A stretch of DNA of 64,000 nt from Nocardia lijiangensis NBRC 108240 (GTDB taxonomy: Bacteria; Actinomycetota; Actinomycetes; Mycobacteriales; Mycobacteriaceae): positions 1 to 64,000 of the forward strand of contig NZ_BDBP01000035.1 of NCBI RefSeq assembly GCF_001613045.1, read 5' to 3'. Each line of letters starts with the position of its first letter. Position 1 is the first letter of the stretch. Positions 51,953 through 61,713 of the stretch are shown here, in pieces. The notes below the pieces were generated by a model. That model did not search any database. It was given only the letters and a program-made list of their open reading frames with translations, and had not been told where the DNA came from. The translations under genes were made by a program, and so were the position numbers.

Positions 51953-52339
51953 ATGCCCACCCTGAACACCGTCGGGATCTACCGGGAGATGTACCGGAAC
52001 CCGAAAGACGAGCTGCCTTCGCTGCGGGAGGCGAACGCTACCCAACCGCTCACGGATCGGCAGGCGATCCTGGAGTACATGCGCTCGGCCCCACCGGTTT
52101 TCGACGTACTGGAGGACGTGGTCGACCTGTTCGACAACACCACGGTGATCCCCGGCGGTCCGTCGCTGATCTCGGATGGGCAGTGGATCTGGCGGGTGGA
52201 TTCGATCCACTACCTGGCGACCTACCGGTTGAACTTCCCGGAGGCGTTCCTGTTCCACGTCCGGGACGCGGGTTACCAGCCGCCGACCGAAGTGCCGGAC
52301 AGCGACGAGTTCGATGCGGAAGTGCTGTCCTACTTCTGA
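51953..52339 (+). CDS. Hypothetical protein, possible orphan immunity gene
   Basis: 128 residues from ATG 51953, with GAAGGGGAC just upstream; the longer open frame 5' of it is Arg-rich and rejected. No assigned family. The pattern DGQWIWRVDSIHYLATYRLN, then PEAFLFHVRDAGYQPP, resembles small acidic proteins I associate with actinobacterial toxin-immunity clusters, and its position at the end of the Imm49 operon fits that. The 3' end is duplicated in tandem (next entry). Confidence 0.6.
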   Translation: MPTLNTVGIYREMYRNPKDELPSLREANATQPLTDRQAILEYMRSAPPVFDVLEDVVDLFDNTTVIPGGPSLISDGQWIWRVDSIHYLATYRLNFPEAFLFHVRDAGYQPPTEVPDSDEFDAEVLSYF

Positions 52340-52375
52340 ACCCCGGCGGAAGTGCTGTCCTACTTCTGAGCACCG
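52316..52375 (+). repeat. 30 bp tandem duplication across the stop codon
   Basis: Units 52316-52345 and 52346-52375. Both contain GCGGAAGTGCTGTCCTACTT followed by CTGA, i.e. the last codons AEVLSYF and the stop, then a C-rich end (ACCCCG or GCACCG). The second unit lies after the first stop and is not translated as part of the gene. A slippage-type duplication that left the protein unchanged. Confidence 0.85.
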
Positions 52376-52717
52376 GCGGCAAGAATCCCCGCCTTGCCCT
52401 TCCACACAGACGTTTCGTACGCCGCACATAGGCGGCGACCCTGTGACACGTACGAAAAGTGTGTGCCGACCTCCCGCTGCCCGGCCTCGACGGTCCACGT
52501 CCCGGACCGTCACGCCGCCAAGGCGAATCGCTTAGTGCCACGCAACTTCTGAGCTCAGTCGGCAACCAGGGCTATTTCATCAGCGGAGCGGCGGCCGATC
52601 GAAGGGACCGTCGGACGTACGGGAGCCACCTTCGGTCGTACGGCTCGCCCGCGATCGAAGGTGACAATCGGTTCATCCCGCGGGACGAAGACCGCGCAAC
52701 CCGCTCACCGCCGACTT
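52340..52717. other. Convergent intergenic region between the immunity operon and cobM
   Basis: 378 bp with no convincing gene. It holds the second unit of the 30 bp duplication and an inverted repeat with perfect nine-base arms, TTTCGTACG (52413-52421) and CGTACGAAA (52449-52457). The 27-base loop makes it a plausible terminator or a protein site. CGTACG-like words recur near 52615 and 52640. An open frame crossing into the cobM end is Arg/Gly-rich and rejected. Confidence 0.45.
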
Positions 52718-53494
52718 TCAGCGGCGACCCGGTTCATCCGCCGTCACCGAGTGACGGTCGCGAGCCGGGTCGTAGAGGTGGGAGACGGTGCACGACAGGG
52801 CGGGGGTCAGGGCGCGGCCGACGAGGATGACGGCTGCCTGCCGGAGGGCGGCGGCTTCGACCTGGTCGGCGATGTCGGTGAGGGTGCCGCGCAGGATCAG
52901 TTGGTCGGGCTGGCTTGCCCGGTACACGACTGCGACGGGGCAGTCGGGTCCGTAGTCGGCGACCAGTTCGGCGGCCAGGGTCCGGATGCGGGTGATGGCC
53001 AGGTGCAGGACGACGGTGGCGCCGGTGTGGGCGAAGTTGGCCAGGGACTCGGATTCCGGCATGGCGGTGGAGCGGGCCTGGGTGCGGGTGAGCACGACCG
53101 ACTGCACGAGTTCAGGGACAGTGAGTTCCGTGCCGAGCAGCGCGGCCGCGGCGGCGTAGGCGGGGACGCCGGGGGTGACGTCCCAGGGTATGCCGTGGGC
53201 GTCGAGGCGGCGGGTCTGTTCGGTGAGCGCCGAGTACAGGGATGGGTCGCCGGAGCAGAGGCGCGCGACGTCGCGACCGGATTCGTGGGCGCGCACCAGA
53301 TGGGCGGTGATCTGGTCGATGTCCAAGCGCTGGGTGTCGATCAGCTCGGTGTCTGGCGCGCAGTTGGCCAGCACCTCCGGGTCGAGGTAGGTGCCCGCGT
53401 AGAGGCAGACAGGGGAGGTGCGCAGGAGGTTGACCGCTCGTACGGTCAGCAGGTCCGCGGCGCCCGGCCCAGCCCCGATGAAGTGCACGGTCAT
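52718..53494 (-). CDS. cobM: Precorrin-4 C11-methyltransferase
   Basis: 258 residues from ATG 53494, the start that gives MTVHFIGAGPGAADLLTVRA, the normal family N-terminus. It methylates C-11 of precorrin-4 with S-adenosylmethionine in cobalamin synthesis. Visible family features: GAGPGAADLLTVRA, YAGTYLDPEVL, the CSGDPSLYSAL loop that binds SAM, WDVTPGVPAYAAAAA, LTRTQARSTAMPE, and VAVVYRASQPDQ. Length and motifs are complete. No other cobalamin gene is in the window. Confidence 0.93.
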   Translation of the reverse strand: MTVHFIGAGPGAADLLTVRAVNLLRTSPVCLYAGTYLDPEVLANCAPDTELIDTQRLDIDQITAHLVRAHESGRDVARLCSGDPSLYSALTEQTRRLDAHGIPWDVTPGVPAYAAAAALLGTELTVPELVQSVVLTRTQARSTAMPESESLANFAHTGATVVLHLAITRIRTLAAELVADYGPDCPVAVVYRASQPDQLILRGTLTDIADQVEAAALRQAAVILVGRALTPALSCTVSHLYDPARDRHSVTADEPGRR

Positions 53495-53677
53495 GCGGGT
53501 CAGTCTAGGTGGCGGCACGACCTGTCCTCGGCCGCCTCGTAACGTCGATCGTCTGGGAGGTCGAACGGCGCAGACACCCCGCGGATCAGCTCTCTGCGGC
53601 AGTGGGACGCCGGGGCCTGGTCACGACAACGGACGGCACAAATGTCCGCCACAGGTCGCCGGAATCCAGCCCTTCGC

Positions 53678-54103
53678 TCAGGCGGTGGCGTCGAAGTGGG
53701 CGATCACCTTGGTCGGGCGCAGCCGGACCACGAGTTCCCCGGGAACTCCGTTGCGCTTGCCGAACTCCTCGGCTCGGTCTTCACCCATGTACCGTCCGCC
53801 GAGTGCCGTCGCGGTGCGCAACAGTTCGTCCGGGTCTTCGGACATCGTGACGACGCCCTGAATCTGGATCGACGCGTACGGCGGCTCCTCCAGGTCGACG
53901 CACAGCGCGACCCGACCGTCGCGCGTGAACGCCTTGCCCTTGGCGGTCGCCTTCCCGGTGTTGAACACGATCTCCTCGCCATCGACGAGGAACCACACCG
54001 GCGTGACCACCGGACGCCCGTCGGACGCGACGAAGGCGACCTTGCCCGTCCGCGTGCCGTGGCTGAGGAATTCGCGCACCTGGGGATCCGACAGTGAGGT
54101 CAT
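53678..54103 (-). CDS. PPOX-class F420-dependent (or flavin) oxidoreductase
   Basis: 141 residues from ATG 54103; a GTG two codons upstream is possible. Split-barrel fold of the pyridoxamine 5'-phosphate oxidase type: VAFVASDGRPVVTPVWFLVD, IVFNTGKATAKGKAFTRDGR and VALCVDLEEPPYASIQIQG. The KGKAF-RDGRV pattern is usual in actinobacterial F420-binding members (FDOR-B), which are small homodimers reducing diverse substrates. The substrate is unknown. The gene stands alone between cobM and the LysR gene. Confidence 0.8.
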   Translation of the reverse strand: MTSLSDPQVREFLSHGTRTGKVAFVASDGRPVVTPVWFLVDGEEIVFNTGKATAKGKAFTRDGRVALCVDLEEPPYASIQIQGVVTMSEDPDELLRTATALGGRYMGEDRAEEFGKRNGVPGELVVRLRPTKVIAHFDATA

Positions 54104-54152
54104 GCGCACACCCTAGGCGCTCGCACCGACAGGTCCGGCCAAGGAAACGGAC

Positions 54153-55079
54153 TCACGCGTCCTCCCCCATCAACATCCCCTTCTGCTCCCGCACCCGCGT
54201 CTGAATCGCCTCCACCACCGCCGCCACCTCCGGCCTGCGCAACGTCTCCGTCCGCGTCACCAACCAGTACGCCAACTGCACCGAAACCTCCTCCCGCAGA
54301 ACCCGCACCAGATCCTCGTGCCGGTCGGCCATGAAGCACGGCAGCAGCCCGAGTCCGGCCGCGGCTCGCGTCGCCTCGACGTGCACGAAAACGTTGGTGG
54401 ACGAGACGGATTCGCGCATCGCGGGAGCGAAGCTGGAGGCCAGGTCGAGGTCGTCGACTTGGAGCATGGAGTCGATGAAGTAGACGAGCGGGTATCGGGC
54501 GAGATCGTCGATCCCGCGAGGTATCCCGTTCTCGCGCAAGTACTGTCGCGAGCCGTACAGCCCCAGCCGGTAGTCGGCGAGCCGAATCGCCGTGGCGCGG
54601 TGCACCTGTGGCTCGCCGACGACGACTTCGATGTCCAACCCCGAGCGTTGCTGGGAAGCGCGGCGGGTGGCGGTGACGATCTCGACGGCGATCTTCGGAT
54701 GCCTGCGCTGCACCTGCGCCACCGCGGGCGCGGCGAGGTAGGCGCTGAAACCGTCGGTGGCCGAGATGCGCACGACGCCCTCGAGCGTCCGGTTCCCTGC
54801 CGGGTCCACGGTGAGCGATTTGACCGCCGATTCGACGGCTTCGGCCGCCGCCAGCGCGTCGCGTCCGAGATCGGTGAGTTCCCACCCGCCGGTCACCCGG
54901 GTGAGCACCCGACCGCCGAGTGTTTCCTCGAGCGCGGCGATGCGGCGCGAGATGGTGGTGTGGTTGATGCCGAGCTCGTCGGCGGCGGACACGAAACGAC
55001 CAGATCGGCCCACCGCGAGCAGCACCAGCAGGTCATCGGCGCTCGGACGGCGGCCGAATCCGGGTGAAGCCGGACTCAT
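54153..55079 (-). CDS. LysR-family transcriptional regulator
   Basis: 308 residues from ATG 55079; a longer frame exists, but its first 33 residues cross the promoter region. The N-terminal winged helix-turn-helix (about residues 13-72) reads LAVGRSGRFVSAADELGINH, then TTISRRIAALEETLGGRV. The C-terminal effector domain has the usual LysR layout. It diverges from an MHS transporter and a hydroxybutyrate dehydrogenase, so it probably activates that operon in response to a transported acid. An inverted repeat abuts its start codon. Confidence 0.88.
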   Translation of the reverse strand: MSPASPGFGRRPSADDLLVLLAVGRSGRFVSAADELGINHTTISRRIAALEETLGGRVLTRVTGGWELTDLGRDALAAAEAVESAVKSLTVDPAGNRTLEGVVRISATDGFSAYLAAPAVAQVQRRHPKIAVEIVTATRRASQQRSGLDIEVVVGEPQVHRATAIRLADYRLGLYGSRQYLRENGIPRGIDDLARYPLVYFIDSMLQVDDLDLASSFAPAMRESVSSTNVFVHVEATRAAAGLGLLPCFMADRHEDLVRVLREEVSVQLAYWLVTRTETLRRPEVAAVVEAIQTRVREQKGMLMGEDA

Positions 55080-55097
55080 ATCTGCATCCTTGCAGAT
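55080..55097. promoter_or_regulatory. Inverted repeat ATCTGCA-N4-TGCAGAT, probable LysR site
   Basis: Perfect seven-base arms immediately upstream of the LysR start in the divergent promoter region. A further half site ATCTGCA lies at 55132-55138. The pairing of a strong symmetric site with a weaker one fits LysR recognition and activation sites. Confidence 0.6.
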
Positions 55098-55219
55098 TGG
55101 TCCTGCACATCTGGGCATTGCGATCGAAAGAGATCTGCACGAATACTCGGTCTCAGCACAGTGTGTGGGCCGCATCACAGATGAGGGGTGATGCGGTCCC
55201 GGTCATGAAGGAGAGTGCG

Positions 55220-56584
55220 ATGAGCGTGCGCGATACCCTGCGGGCGACCGACGGCGATCCCGGCCCGACAACGGCCGGACTACGGCGGGTGGTCTCCGCG
55301 TCGATGGCGGGCACGGTCGTCGAATGGTACGAATTCTTCCTCTACGGCACCGCGGCCACGCTCGTCTTCAGCAAGGTGTTCTTCGCCAAGGGCACCAGCG
55401 ACCTGGACGCGATCCTCGCCGCCTTCATCACCTACGCGGTCGGCTTCGCCGCGCGACCGCTCGGCGGCATCGTCTTCGGACACTTCGGCGACCGCTACGG
55501 CCGCAAGAAGCTGCTGCAGTTCAGCCTGCTGCTGGTCGGCAGCGCGACGTTCCTGATGGGCTGTCTGCCGACCTTCGCGCAGATCGGCTACTGGGCGCCC
55601 GCGCTGCTGGTCGCGCTGCGCTTCATCCAGGGCTTCGCGGTGGGCGGCGAATGGGGCGGCGCGGTGCTGCTCGTCGCCGAACACAGTCCCGACCGCAGTC
55701 GCGGCTTCTGGGCGAGCTGGCCCCAGGCGGGCGTGCCCGCGGGCAACCTGCTCGCCACCGTCGTCCTGCTGGTGCTGACCTCGACGCTGTCGGACGCGGC
55801 GTTCCTGTCCTGGGGCTGGCGGGTCGCGTTCTGGTTGTCGGCGGTGGTGGTCCTGGTCGGCTACTACATCCGCACCAAGGTCACCGACGCGCCGATCTTC
55901 CTGGCGGCCCAGCGCGAGGCGGAACAGATCAAGGCGACCTCGTTCAGCGTGGTCGAGGTGCTGAAGCGTTATCCCCGAGGGGTTTTCACCGCGATGGGTC
56001 TGCGTTTCGGCGAGAACATCATGTACTACCTGGTGGTCACGTTCTCCATCACGTACCTGAAGGTGCACGTCGGCGCGGACACGAAGACCATCCTGTGGTG
56101 GCTGCTTGCGGCGCATGCGGTGCACTTCGCGGCGATCCCGCTGGCCGGGCACCTGTCCGACCGATTCGGCAGGCGGCCGGTGTATCTCGTCGGCGCGCTC
56201 ACCGCCGGAACCTGGGGCTTCTTCGCCTTCCCGATGATGGACAGCGGAAACCACCTGGTCATCATGTCGGCCATCATCGTCGGGCTGGTCTTCCACGCGC
56301 TGATGTACGCGGCGCAGCCCGCGATCATGGCGGAGATGTTCCCCACCCGGATGCGGTATTCCGGTGTGTCGCTGGGCTATCAGGTCACCTCCATCGTGGC
56401 GGGCTCGCTCGCGCCGATCATCGCCGTCCGGCTGCTCGACAGCTTCGGATCCTCGGTGCCGATCGCCTCGTACCTGGCGGCAGCGGCTGCCGTCACCGTG
56501 GTGGCCGTGCTCTTCGCCAGGGAGACGAGCGGTCTCGACCTGCAGGCGGTCGACCGGGCCGACGCCGAGGTGACCGCTCGATGA
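55220..56584 (+). CDS. MHS-family (MFS) organic acid:proton symporter
   Basis: 454 residues from ATG 55220, with AAGGAGA at 55207-55213; an in-frame ATG at 55205 lacks a good site. About twelve membrane segments. Metabolite:H+ symporter features: GTVVEWYEFFLYGTAATLVF, GHFGDRYGRKKLL in the first loop, RFIQGFAVGGEWGGAVLLV, and DRFGRRPVYL in the loop between the halves. Substrates of this family include small carboxylates and osmolytes. Coupling to a 3-hydroxybutyrate dehydrogenase suggests uptake of 3-hydroxybutyrate or a similar hydroxy acid (inference). Confidence 0.88.
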   Translation: MSVRDTLRATDGDPGPTTAGLRRVVSASMAGTVVEWYEFFLYGTAATLVFSKVFFAKGTSDLDAILAAFITYAVGFAARPLGGIVFGHFGDRYGRKKLLQFSLLLVGSATFLMGCLPTFAQIGYWAPALLVALRFIQGFAVGGEWGGAVLLVAEHSPDRSRGFWASWPQAGVPAGNLLATVVLLVLTSTLSDAAFLSWGWRVAFWLSAVVVLVGYYIRTKVTDAPIFLAAQREAEQIKATSFSVVEVLKRYPRGVFTAMGLRFGENIMYYLVVTFSITYLKVHVGADTKTILWWLLAAHAVHFAAIPLAGHLSDRFGRRPVYLVGALTAGTWGFFAFPMMDSGNHLVIMSAIIVGLVFHALMYAAQPAIMAEMFPTRMRYSGVSLGYQVTSIVAGSLAPIIAVRLLDSFGSSVPIASYLAAAAAVTVVAVLFARETSGLDLQAVDRADAEVTAR

Positions 56585-57327
56585 GCGACCTACTCGGACG
56601 ACGCGCCCTGGTCACCGGCGGCGCGAGCGGCATCGGCGCGGCGTGCGCGCGGGAGCTCGCCGCCCGCGGCGCGGAGGTCACCGTCGCCGACATCGATGGC
56701 GACGGCGCGCTGAAGCTGGCCAACGAGATCGGCGGAAAACCCTGGCACGTGGACCTTCTCGACGTCGCGGCCCTCGAGGACCTGCGCCTCGAGGTGGACG
56801 TACTGGTGAACAACGCGGGCGTGCAGCGGATTCACCCGATCGAGGACTTCCCGCCCGCGCAGTTCCGCGACATCCTCGCCCTGATGGTCGAGGCTCCGTT
56901 CCTGCTCATCCGTGCGGCGCTGCCGCACATGTACCGCAACGGATTCGGGCGCATCGTCAACATCTCATCGGTGCACGGGCTGCGCGCCTCGGCGTACAAG
57001 GCCGCGTACGTGACGGCCAAGCACGGGCTGGAAGGGCTGTCCAAGGTGACCGCGCTGGAGGGCGGCGCGCACGGCGTCACCAGCAACTGCGTCGACCCGG
57101 GGTACGTCCGAACCCCGTTGGTGGACAAGCAGATCGCCGATCAGGCCAGGACGCACGGCATTCCGGAACAGCAGGTGATCGAGAAGATCATGCTGACCGA
57201 GAGCGCCGTCAAGCGCCTCGTCGAACCCGACGAGGTCGCCGCCCTGGTCGGCTGGCTCACCGGCCCGCACGCGGGCATGGTCACCGGCGCTTCCTACACG
57301 ATGGACGGGGGCTGGAGCGCGCGATGA
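56581..57327 (+). CDS. 3-hydroxybutyrate dehydrogenase (short-chain dehydrogenase)
   Basis: 248 residues, ATG overlapping the transporter stop (ATGA). Oxidises (R)-3-hydroxybutyrate to acetoacetate with NAD. Visible: nucleotide site VTGGASGIG, VADID after strand 2 (an Asp favouring NAD), NNAG, catalytic Ser in NISSVHG, and YVTAK with Tyr and Lys. The stretch TSNCVDPGYVRTPLVDKQI, then QVIEKIML and VKRLVEPDEVAALVGWL, is typical of the 3-hydroxybutyrate dehydrogenase subfamily. Other SDR substrates cannot be excluded. Confidence 0.82.
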   Translation: MSDLLGRRALVTGGASGIGAACARELAARGAEVTVADIDGDGALKLANEIGGKPWHVDLLDVAALEDLRLEVDVLVNNAGVQRIHPIEDFPPAQFRDILALMVEAPFLLIRAALPHMYRNGFGRIVNISSVHGLRASAYKAAYVTAKHGLEGLSKVTALEGGAHGVTSNCVDPGYVRTPLVDKQIADQARTHGIPEQQVIEKIMLTESAVKRLVEPDEVAALVGWLTGPHAGMVTGASYTMDGGWSAR

Positions 57328-57353
57328 GCGTGCGAGGGCCGATCCGCGCGCGA

Positions 57354-57956
57354 TCAGCTGGTTCGGGTCAGCGCGGACAGCGCCATCTCGCGCAGGATCG
57401 GCCTTGCCTTGCTCGCGGTCGCCGGGGGCGCGCTGTGCGGGGTCGAGTTGAGCAGGCCGAACGCGGCGTGCGCCTGCACCCGCGCCGCCTCCTCGGGCAG
57501 GCGGGGGTGCAGTTTGCGCAGCACCTCCACCCAGACCTCCACGTACTGGCGCTGGGTGCGGCGCAGCTCGCGCCGCGGGCCGGCGGGCACGTTGTCCAGG
57601 TCCCGGTCCTGGATGCGAATGAGTTCGGGCTCGCCGAACGCGAAGTCCAGGTGGAAGTCGACCAGCCCTTCCAGCGCCGACTCGGCGGAGTCCGCGCCGA
57701 CCACCACGGCCCGGCCGCCCGCGAGCAGCCGCTGGCTGACCCCGACCAGCAACTCGACGAGCAGCGCCTCTTTGTTCGGAAAGTGCCGGTAGACCGCAGG
57801 GCCGCTGATGCCGACGGCCGCGCCGAGGTCGTCGAGCCGCACGCCGAGGAAGCCCCGATCCGCGATGAGTCGCGCTCCCGCCTCCAGCAATTGCTTGCGC
57901 CGCTCCGCCTTCAGCTGCTCGCGGCGGGTGAGTGTCACAGCTTCCGCGCCGGTCAC
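57354..57956 (-). CDS. TetR-family repressor of the leucine/acyl-CoA catabolic operon
   Basis: 200 residues from GTG 57956, chosen over GTG 57971 because AAAGGAG sits five bases upstream of the later start. Helix-turn-helix: QLLEAGARLIADRGFLGVRL, then GAAVGISGPAVYRHFPNKEAL. It diverges from the accD1 operon, as Rv2506 does at the same locus in M. tuberculosis, and two inverted repeats fill the space between them. Repression relieved by a pathway acyl-CoA is the likely mode, by analogy. The ligand is not shown by the sequence. Confidence 0.85.
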   Translation of the reverse strand: MTGAEAVTLTRREQLKAERRKQLLEAGARLIADRGFLGVRLDDLGAAVGISGPAVYRHFPNKEALLVELLVGVSQRLLAGGRAVVVGADSAESALEGLVDFHLDFAFGEPELIRIQDRDLDNVPAGPRRELRRTQRQYVEVWVEVLRKLHPRLPEEAARVQAHAAFGLLNSTPHSAPPATASKARPILREMALSALTRTS

Positions 57957-57987
57957 ACCCGCTCCTTTCACCCGATGTGGACAACTC

Positions 57988-58033
57988 GGTTAATCGATAT
58001 TAACCTGAATTCCAGTTATCGGCGACTAACTGG
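57988..58033. promoter_or_regulatory. Two inverted repeats between the TetR gene and accD1
   Basis: Site 1, 57988-58005: GGTTAAT-N4-ATTAACC. Site 2, 58012-58033: CCAGTTA-N8-TAACTGG. Both have perfect seven-base arms and share the TTA/TAA core with different spacers. Site 2 ends 9 bp before the accD1 start, so a bound repressor would block its transcription. They are likely operators for the divergent TetR protein. Confidence 0.7.
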
Positions 58034-58042
58034 ACGGCGGAC

Positions 58043-59638
<1,596 letters not shown>

Positions 59639-59643
59639 TCGCG

Positions 59644-61713
59644 ATGCTCTCCTCACCCACCCCGACTGCCATCCCCCTCAACAAGTCCCACCCTGTCGAC
59701 TTCGACACGGTGCTCGTCGCCAATCGCGGCGAGATCGCGGTGCGCGTCATCCGCACCTTGCGCACCATGGGCATTCGCTCCGTCGCCGTCTACAGTGACG
59801 CCGACGCCGGAGCCAGGCACGTCTTGGAGGCGGACACCGCCGTGCGCCTCGGCCCGGCTCCGGCGCGCGAAAGCTACCTGGACATCGGCAAAGTCGTGGC
59901 GGCCGCGGTGCGCACCGGCGCCCAGGCCGTGCACCCCGGCTATGGATTCCTCTCCGAGAACGCCGCTTTCGCCGCGGCGCTGGCCGAGGCGGGCATCGTC
60001 TTCCTCGGCCCGCCCGCCCGCGCCATCGAGATCATGGGCGACAAGATCGCCGCCAAGAACACCGTCGCGGCCTTCGACGTGCCGGTGGTCCCCGGCATCG
60101 CCAGGCCCGGCCTCACCGACGACGAGCTGATCGCCGCGGCCGCCGAGATCGGCTACCCGGTGCTGGTCAAGCCGTCGGCGGGCGGCGGTGGCAAGGGCAT
60201 GCGCATGGTCGAGGACCCGGCGCTGCTGCCCGCCGCACTGGTCAGCGCGCGGCGCGAGGCGGGCGCTGCGTTCGGCGACGACACCCTGTTCCTGGAGCGG
60301 TTCGTCACCCGGCCGCGCCACATCGAGGTGCAGATCCTCGCCGATCAGTACGGCAATGTGCTGCACCTGGGTGAGCGCGAATGCAGCCTGCAGCGCAGGC
60401 ACCAGAAGGTGATCGAGGAGGCGCCCTCGCCGCTGCTGGACGCGGCGACCAGGGCGCGCATCGGCGCCGCGGCGTGCAATACCGCGCGCAGCGTGAACTA
60501 CGTCGGCGCTGGCACCGTCGAATTCATCGTCTCCGCCGACCGGCCGGAGGAGTTCTTCTTCATGGAGATGAACACCCGGCTGCAGGTGGAACACCCGGTC
60601 ACCGAACTGGTGACCGGGGTGGACCTGGTGGAATGCCAGGTCCGGGTCGCGGCGGGCCAGAAGATCGGCGCCCGCCAGGAGGACATTCGCCTCACCGGGC
60701 ACGCGATCGAGGCGCGCGTCTACGCCGAGGACCCGGGCCGCGGGTTCCTGCCCACCGGCGGCGCGGTGCTGGACCTGGTGGAACCGGAAGGCCCCGGCGT
60801 GCGGGTGGATTCGGGCCTGCGCGTCGGCACCGTGGTCGGCAGTGACTACGACCCGATGCTGTCCAAGGTCATCGCGCACGGCTCCGACCGCGCCGCGGCG
60901 CTCGCCGCGCTCGACCGGGCGCTGGCGGGCACCGTGCTGCTCGGCGTGACCAGCAATATCGAATTCCTGCGCTTCCTGCTGGCCGACCCGGACGTGGCCG
61001 CCGGACGACTCGACACCGGCCTGCTGGACCGCAGGGTCGGCGATTTCCATCCCGAACCGGTGCGCGACGAGGAATTCGTGGTCGCGGCCGCCTACCACTG
61101 GCTGCGGCGCTGGCCCACCGGGCCGTCCGGCCCGTGGGACATCCCGTCGGGCTGGCGGATCGGCGTTCCCGCGCCGACCCCGATCCGGCTCGCCGGCGGC
61201 GACCGCACCGAGCACGTCTACCTCAGCGGCCGCCCGGACGCGGCACAGGTCCGTCTCGGCGAGGGCGAATCCCGCACGCTGACAGCGACTTTCGCCGCGC
61301 GCACCGCCGAGAGCGGTGTGCTTACGCTGACCCTGGACGACGTGCGCCGCGACTACCGGGTTGCCGAACACGAAGGACAGCTCTGGGTGGCGGGCCCCGC
61401 GGGTGTCTCGATGCTGCGCGAGGTCGCCGAGGTCAACGTGCGCGGCGGCGGCGAACACGTCGGCGACGCCGAAATACGCAGCCCCATGCCGGGTTCGGTG
61501 ATCGCCGTCCCGGTGGCATCCGGCACGACGGTCGCGGCGGGTGCGCCCGTCGTCGTGGTGGAGGCCATGAAGATGGAGCACACGCTCACCGCGCCGGTGG
61601 CGGGCACCGTCGAAGTGCTGGTCGAGCCGGGCGCCCAGGTGCGCTTGGACCAGCCGCTGGCCCGCATCGTCGCCGAAACGAACATCTCCGAGCAAGAAGG
61701 AATTTCCGAATGA
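59644..61713 (+). CDS. accA1: Biotin carboxylase/biotin carrier (alpha) subunit of acyl-CoA carboxylase
   Basis: 689 residues from ATG 59644; a GTG at 59635 overlapping the accD1 stop is an alternative. Carboxylates biotin with ATP and bicarbonate and carries it to AccD1. Domains: biotin carboxylase (about residues 20-465) with [42 protein letters not shown] and [15 protein letters not shown]; a middle linker domain; and a C-terminal biotinyl domain with the attachment site VEAMKMEH. The natural partner is the adjacent AccD1, giving a 3-methylcrotonyl-CoA carboxylase. Confidence 0.94.
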   Translation: MLSSPTPTAIPLNKSHPVDFDTVLVANRGEIAVRVIRTLRTMGIRSVAVYSDADAGARHVLEADTAVRLGPAPARESYLDIGKVVAAAVRTGAQAVHPGYGFLSENAAFAAALAEAGIVFLGPPARAIEIMGDKIAAKNTVAAFDVPVVPGIARPGLTDDELIAAAAEIGYPVLVKPSAGGGGKGMRMVEDPALLPAALVSARREAGAAFGDDTLFLERFVTRPRHIEVQILADQYGNVLHLGERECSLQRRHQKVIEEAPSPLLDAATRARIGAAACNTARSVNYVGAGTVEFIVSADRPEEFFFMEMNTRLQVEHPVTELVTGVDLVECQVRVAAGQKIGARQEDIRLTGHAIEARVYAEDPGRGFLPTGGAVLDLVEPEGPGVRVDSGLRVGTVVGSDYDPMLSKVIAHGSDRAAALAALDRALAGTVLLGVTSNIEFLRFLLADPDVAAGRLDTGLLDRRVGDFHPEPVRDEEFVVAAAYHWLRRWPTGPSGPWDIPSGWRIGVPAPTPIRLAGGDRTEHVYLSGRPDAAQVRLGEGESRTLTATFAARTAESGVLTLTLDDVRRDYRVAEHEGQLWVAGPAGVSMLREVAEVNVRGGGEHVGDAEIRSPMPGSVIAVPVASGTTVAAGAPVVVVEAMKMEHTLTAPVAGTVEVLVEPGAQVRLDQPLARIVAETNISEQEGISE

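Noticed and set aside
41116..52339. Mobile element or insertion sequence carrying the toxin locus.
   Set aside because: No transposase, integrase, target-site duplication or tRNA attachment site was seen in or around it.
52459..52830. 123-codon open frame crossing the end of cobM on the opposite strand.
   Set aside because: Arg/Gly-rich, no ribosome site, and it overlaps a gene with clear family motifs.
53495..53677. Possible cobalamin riboswitch upstream of cobM (a GTCCCACTGCC-like word on the minus strand).
   Set aside because: The word only partly resembles the riboswitch core, and no convincing B12 box or full set of stems is visible. A covariance-model search (Rfam cobalamin) would decide.
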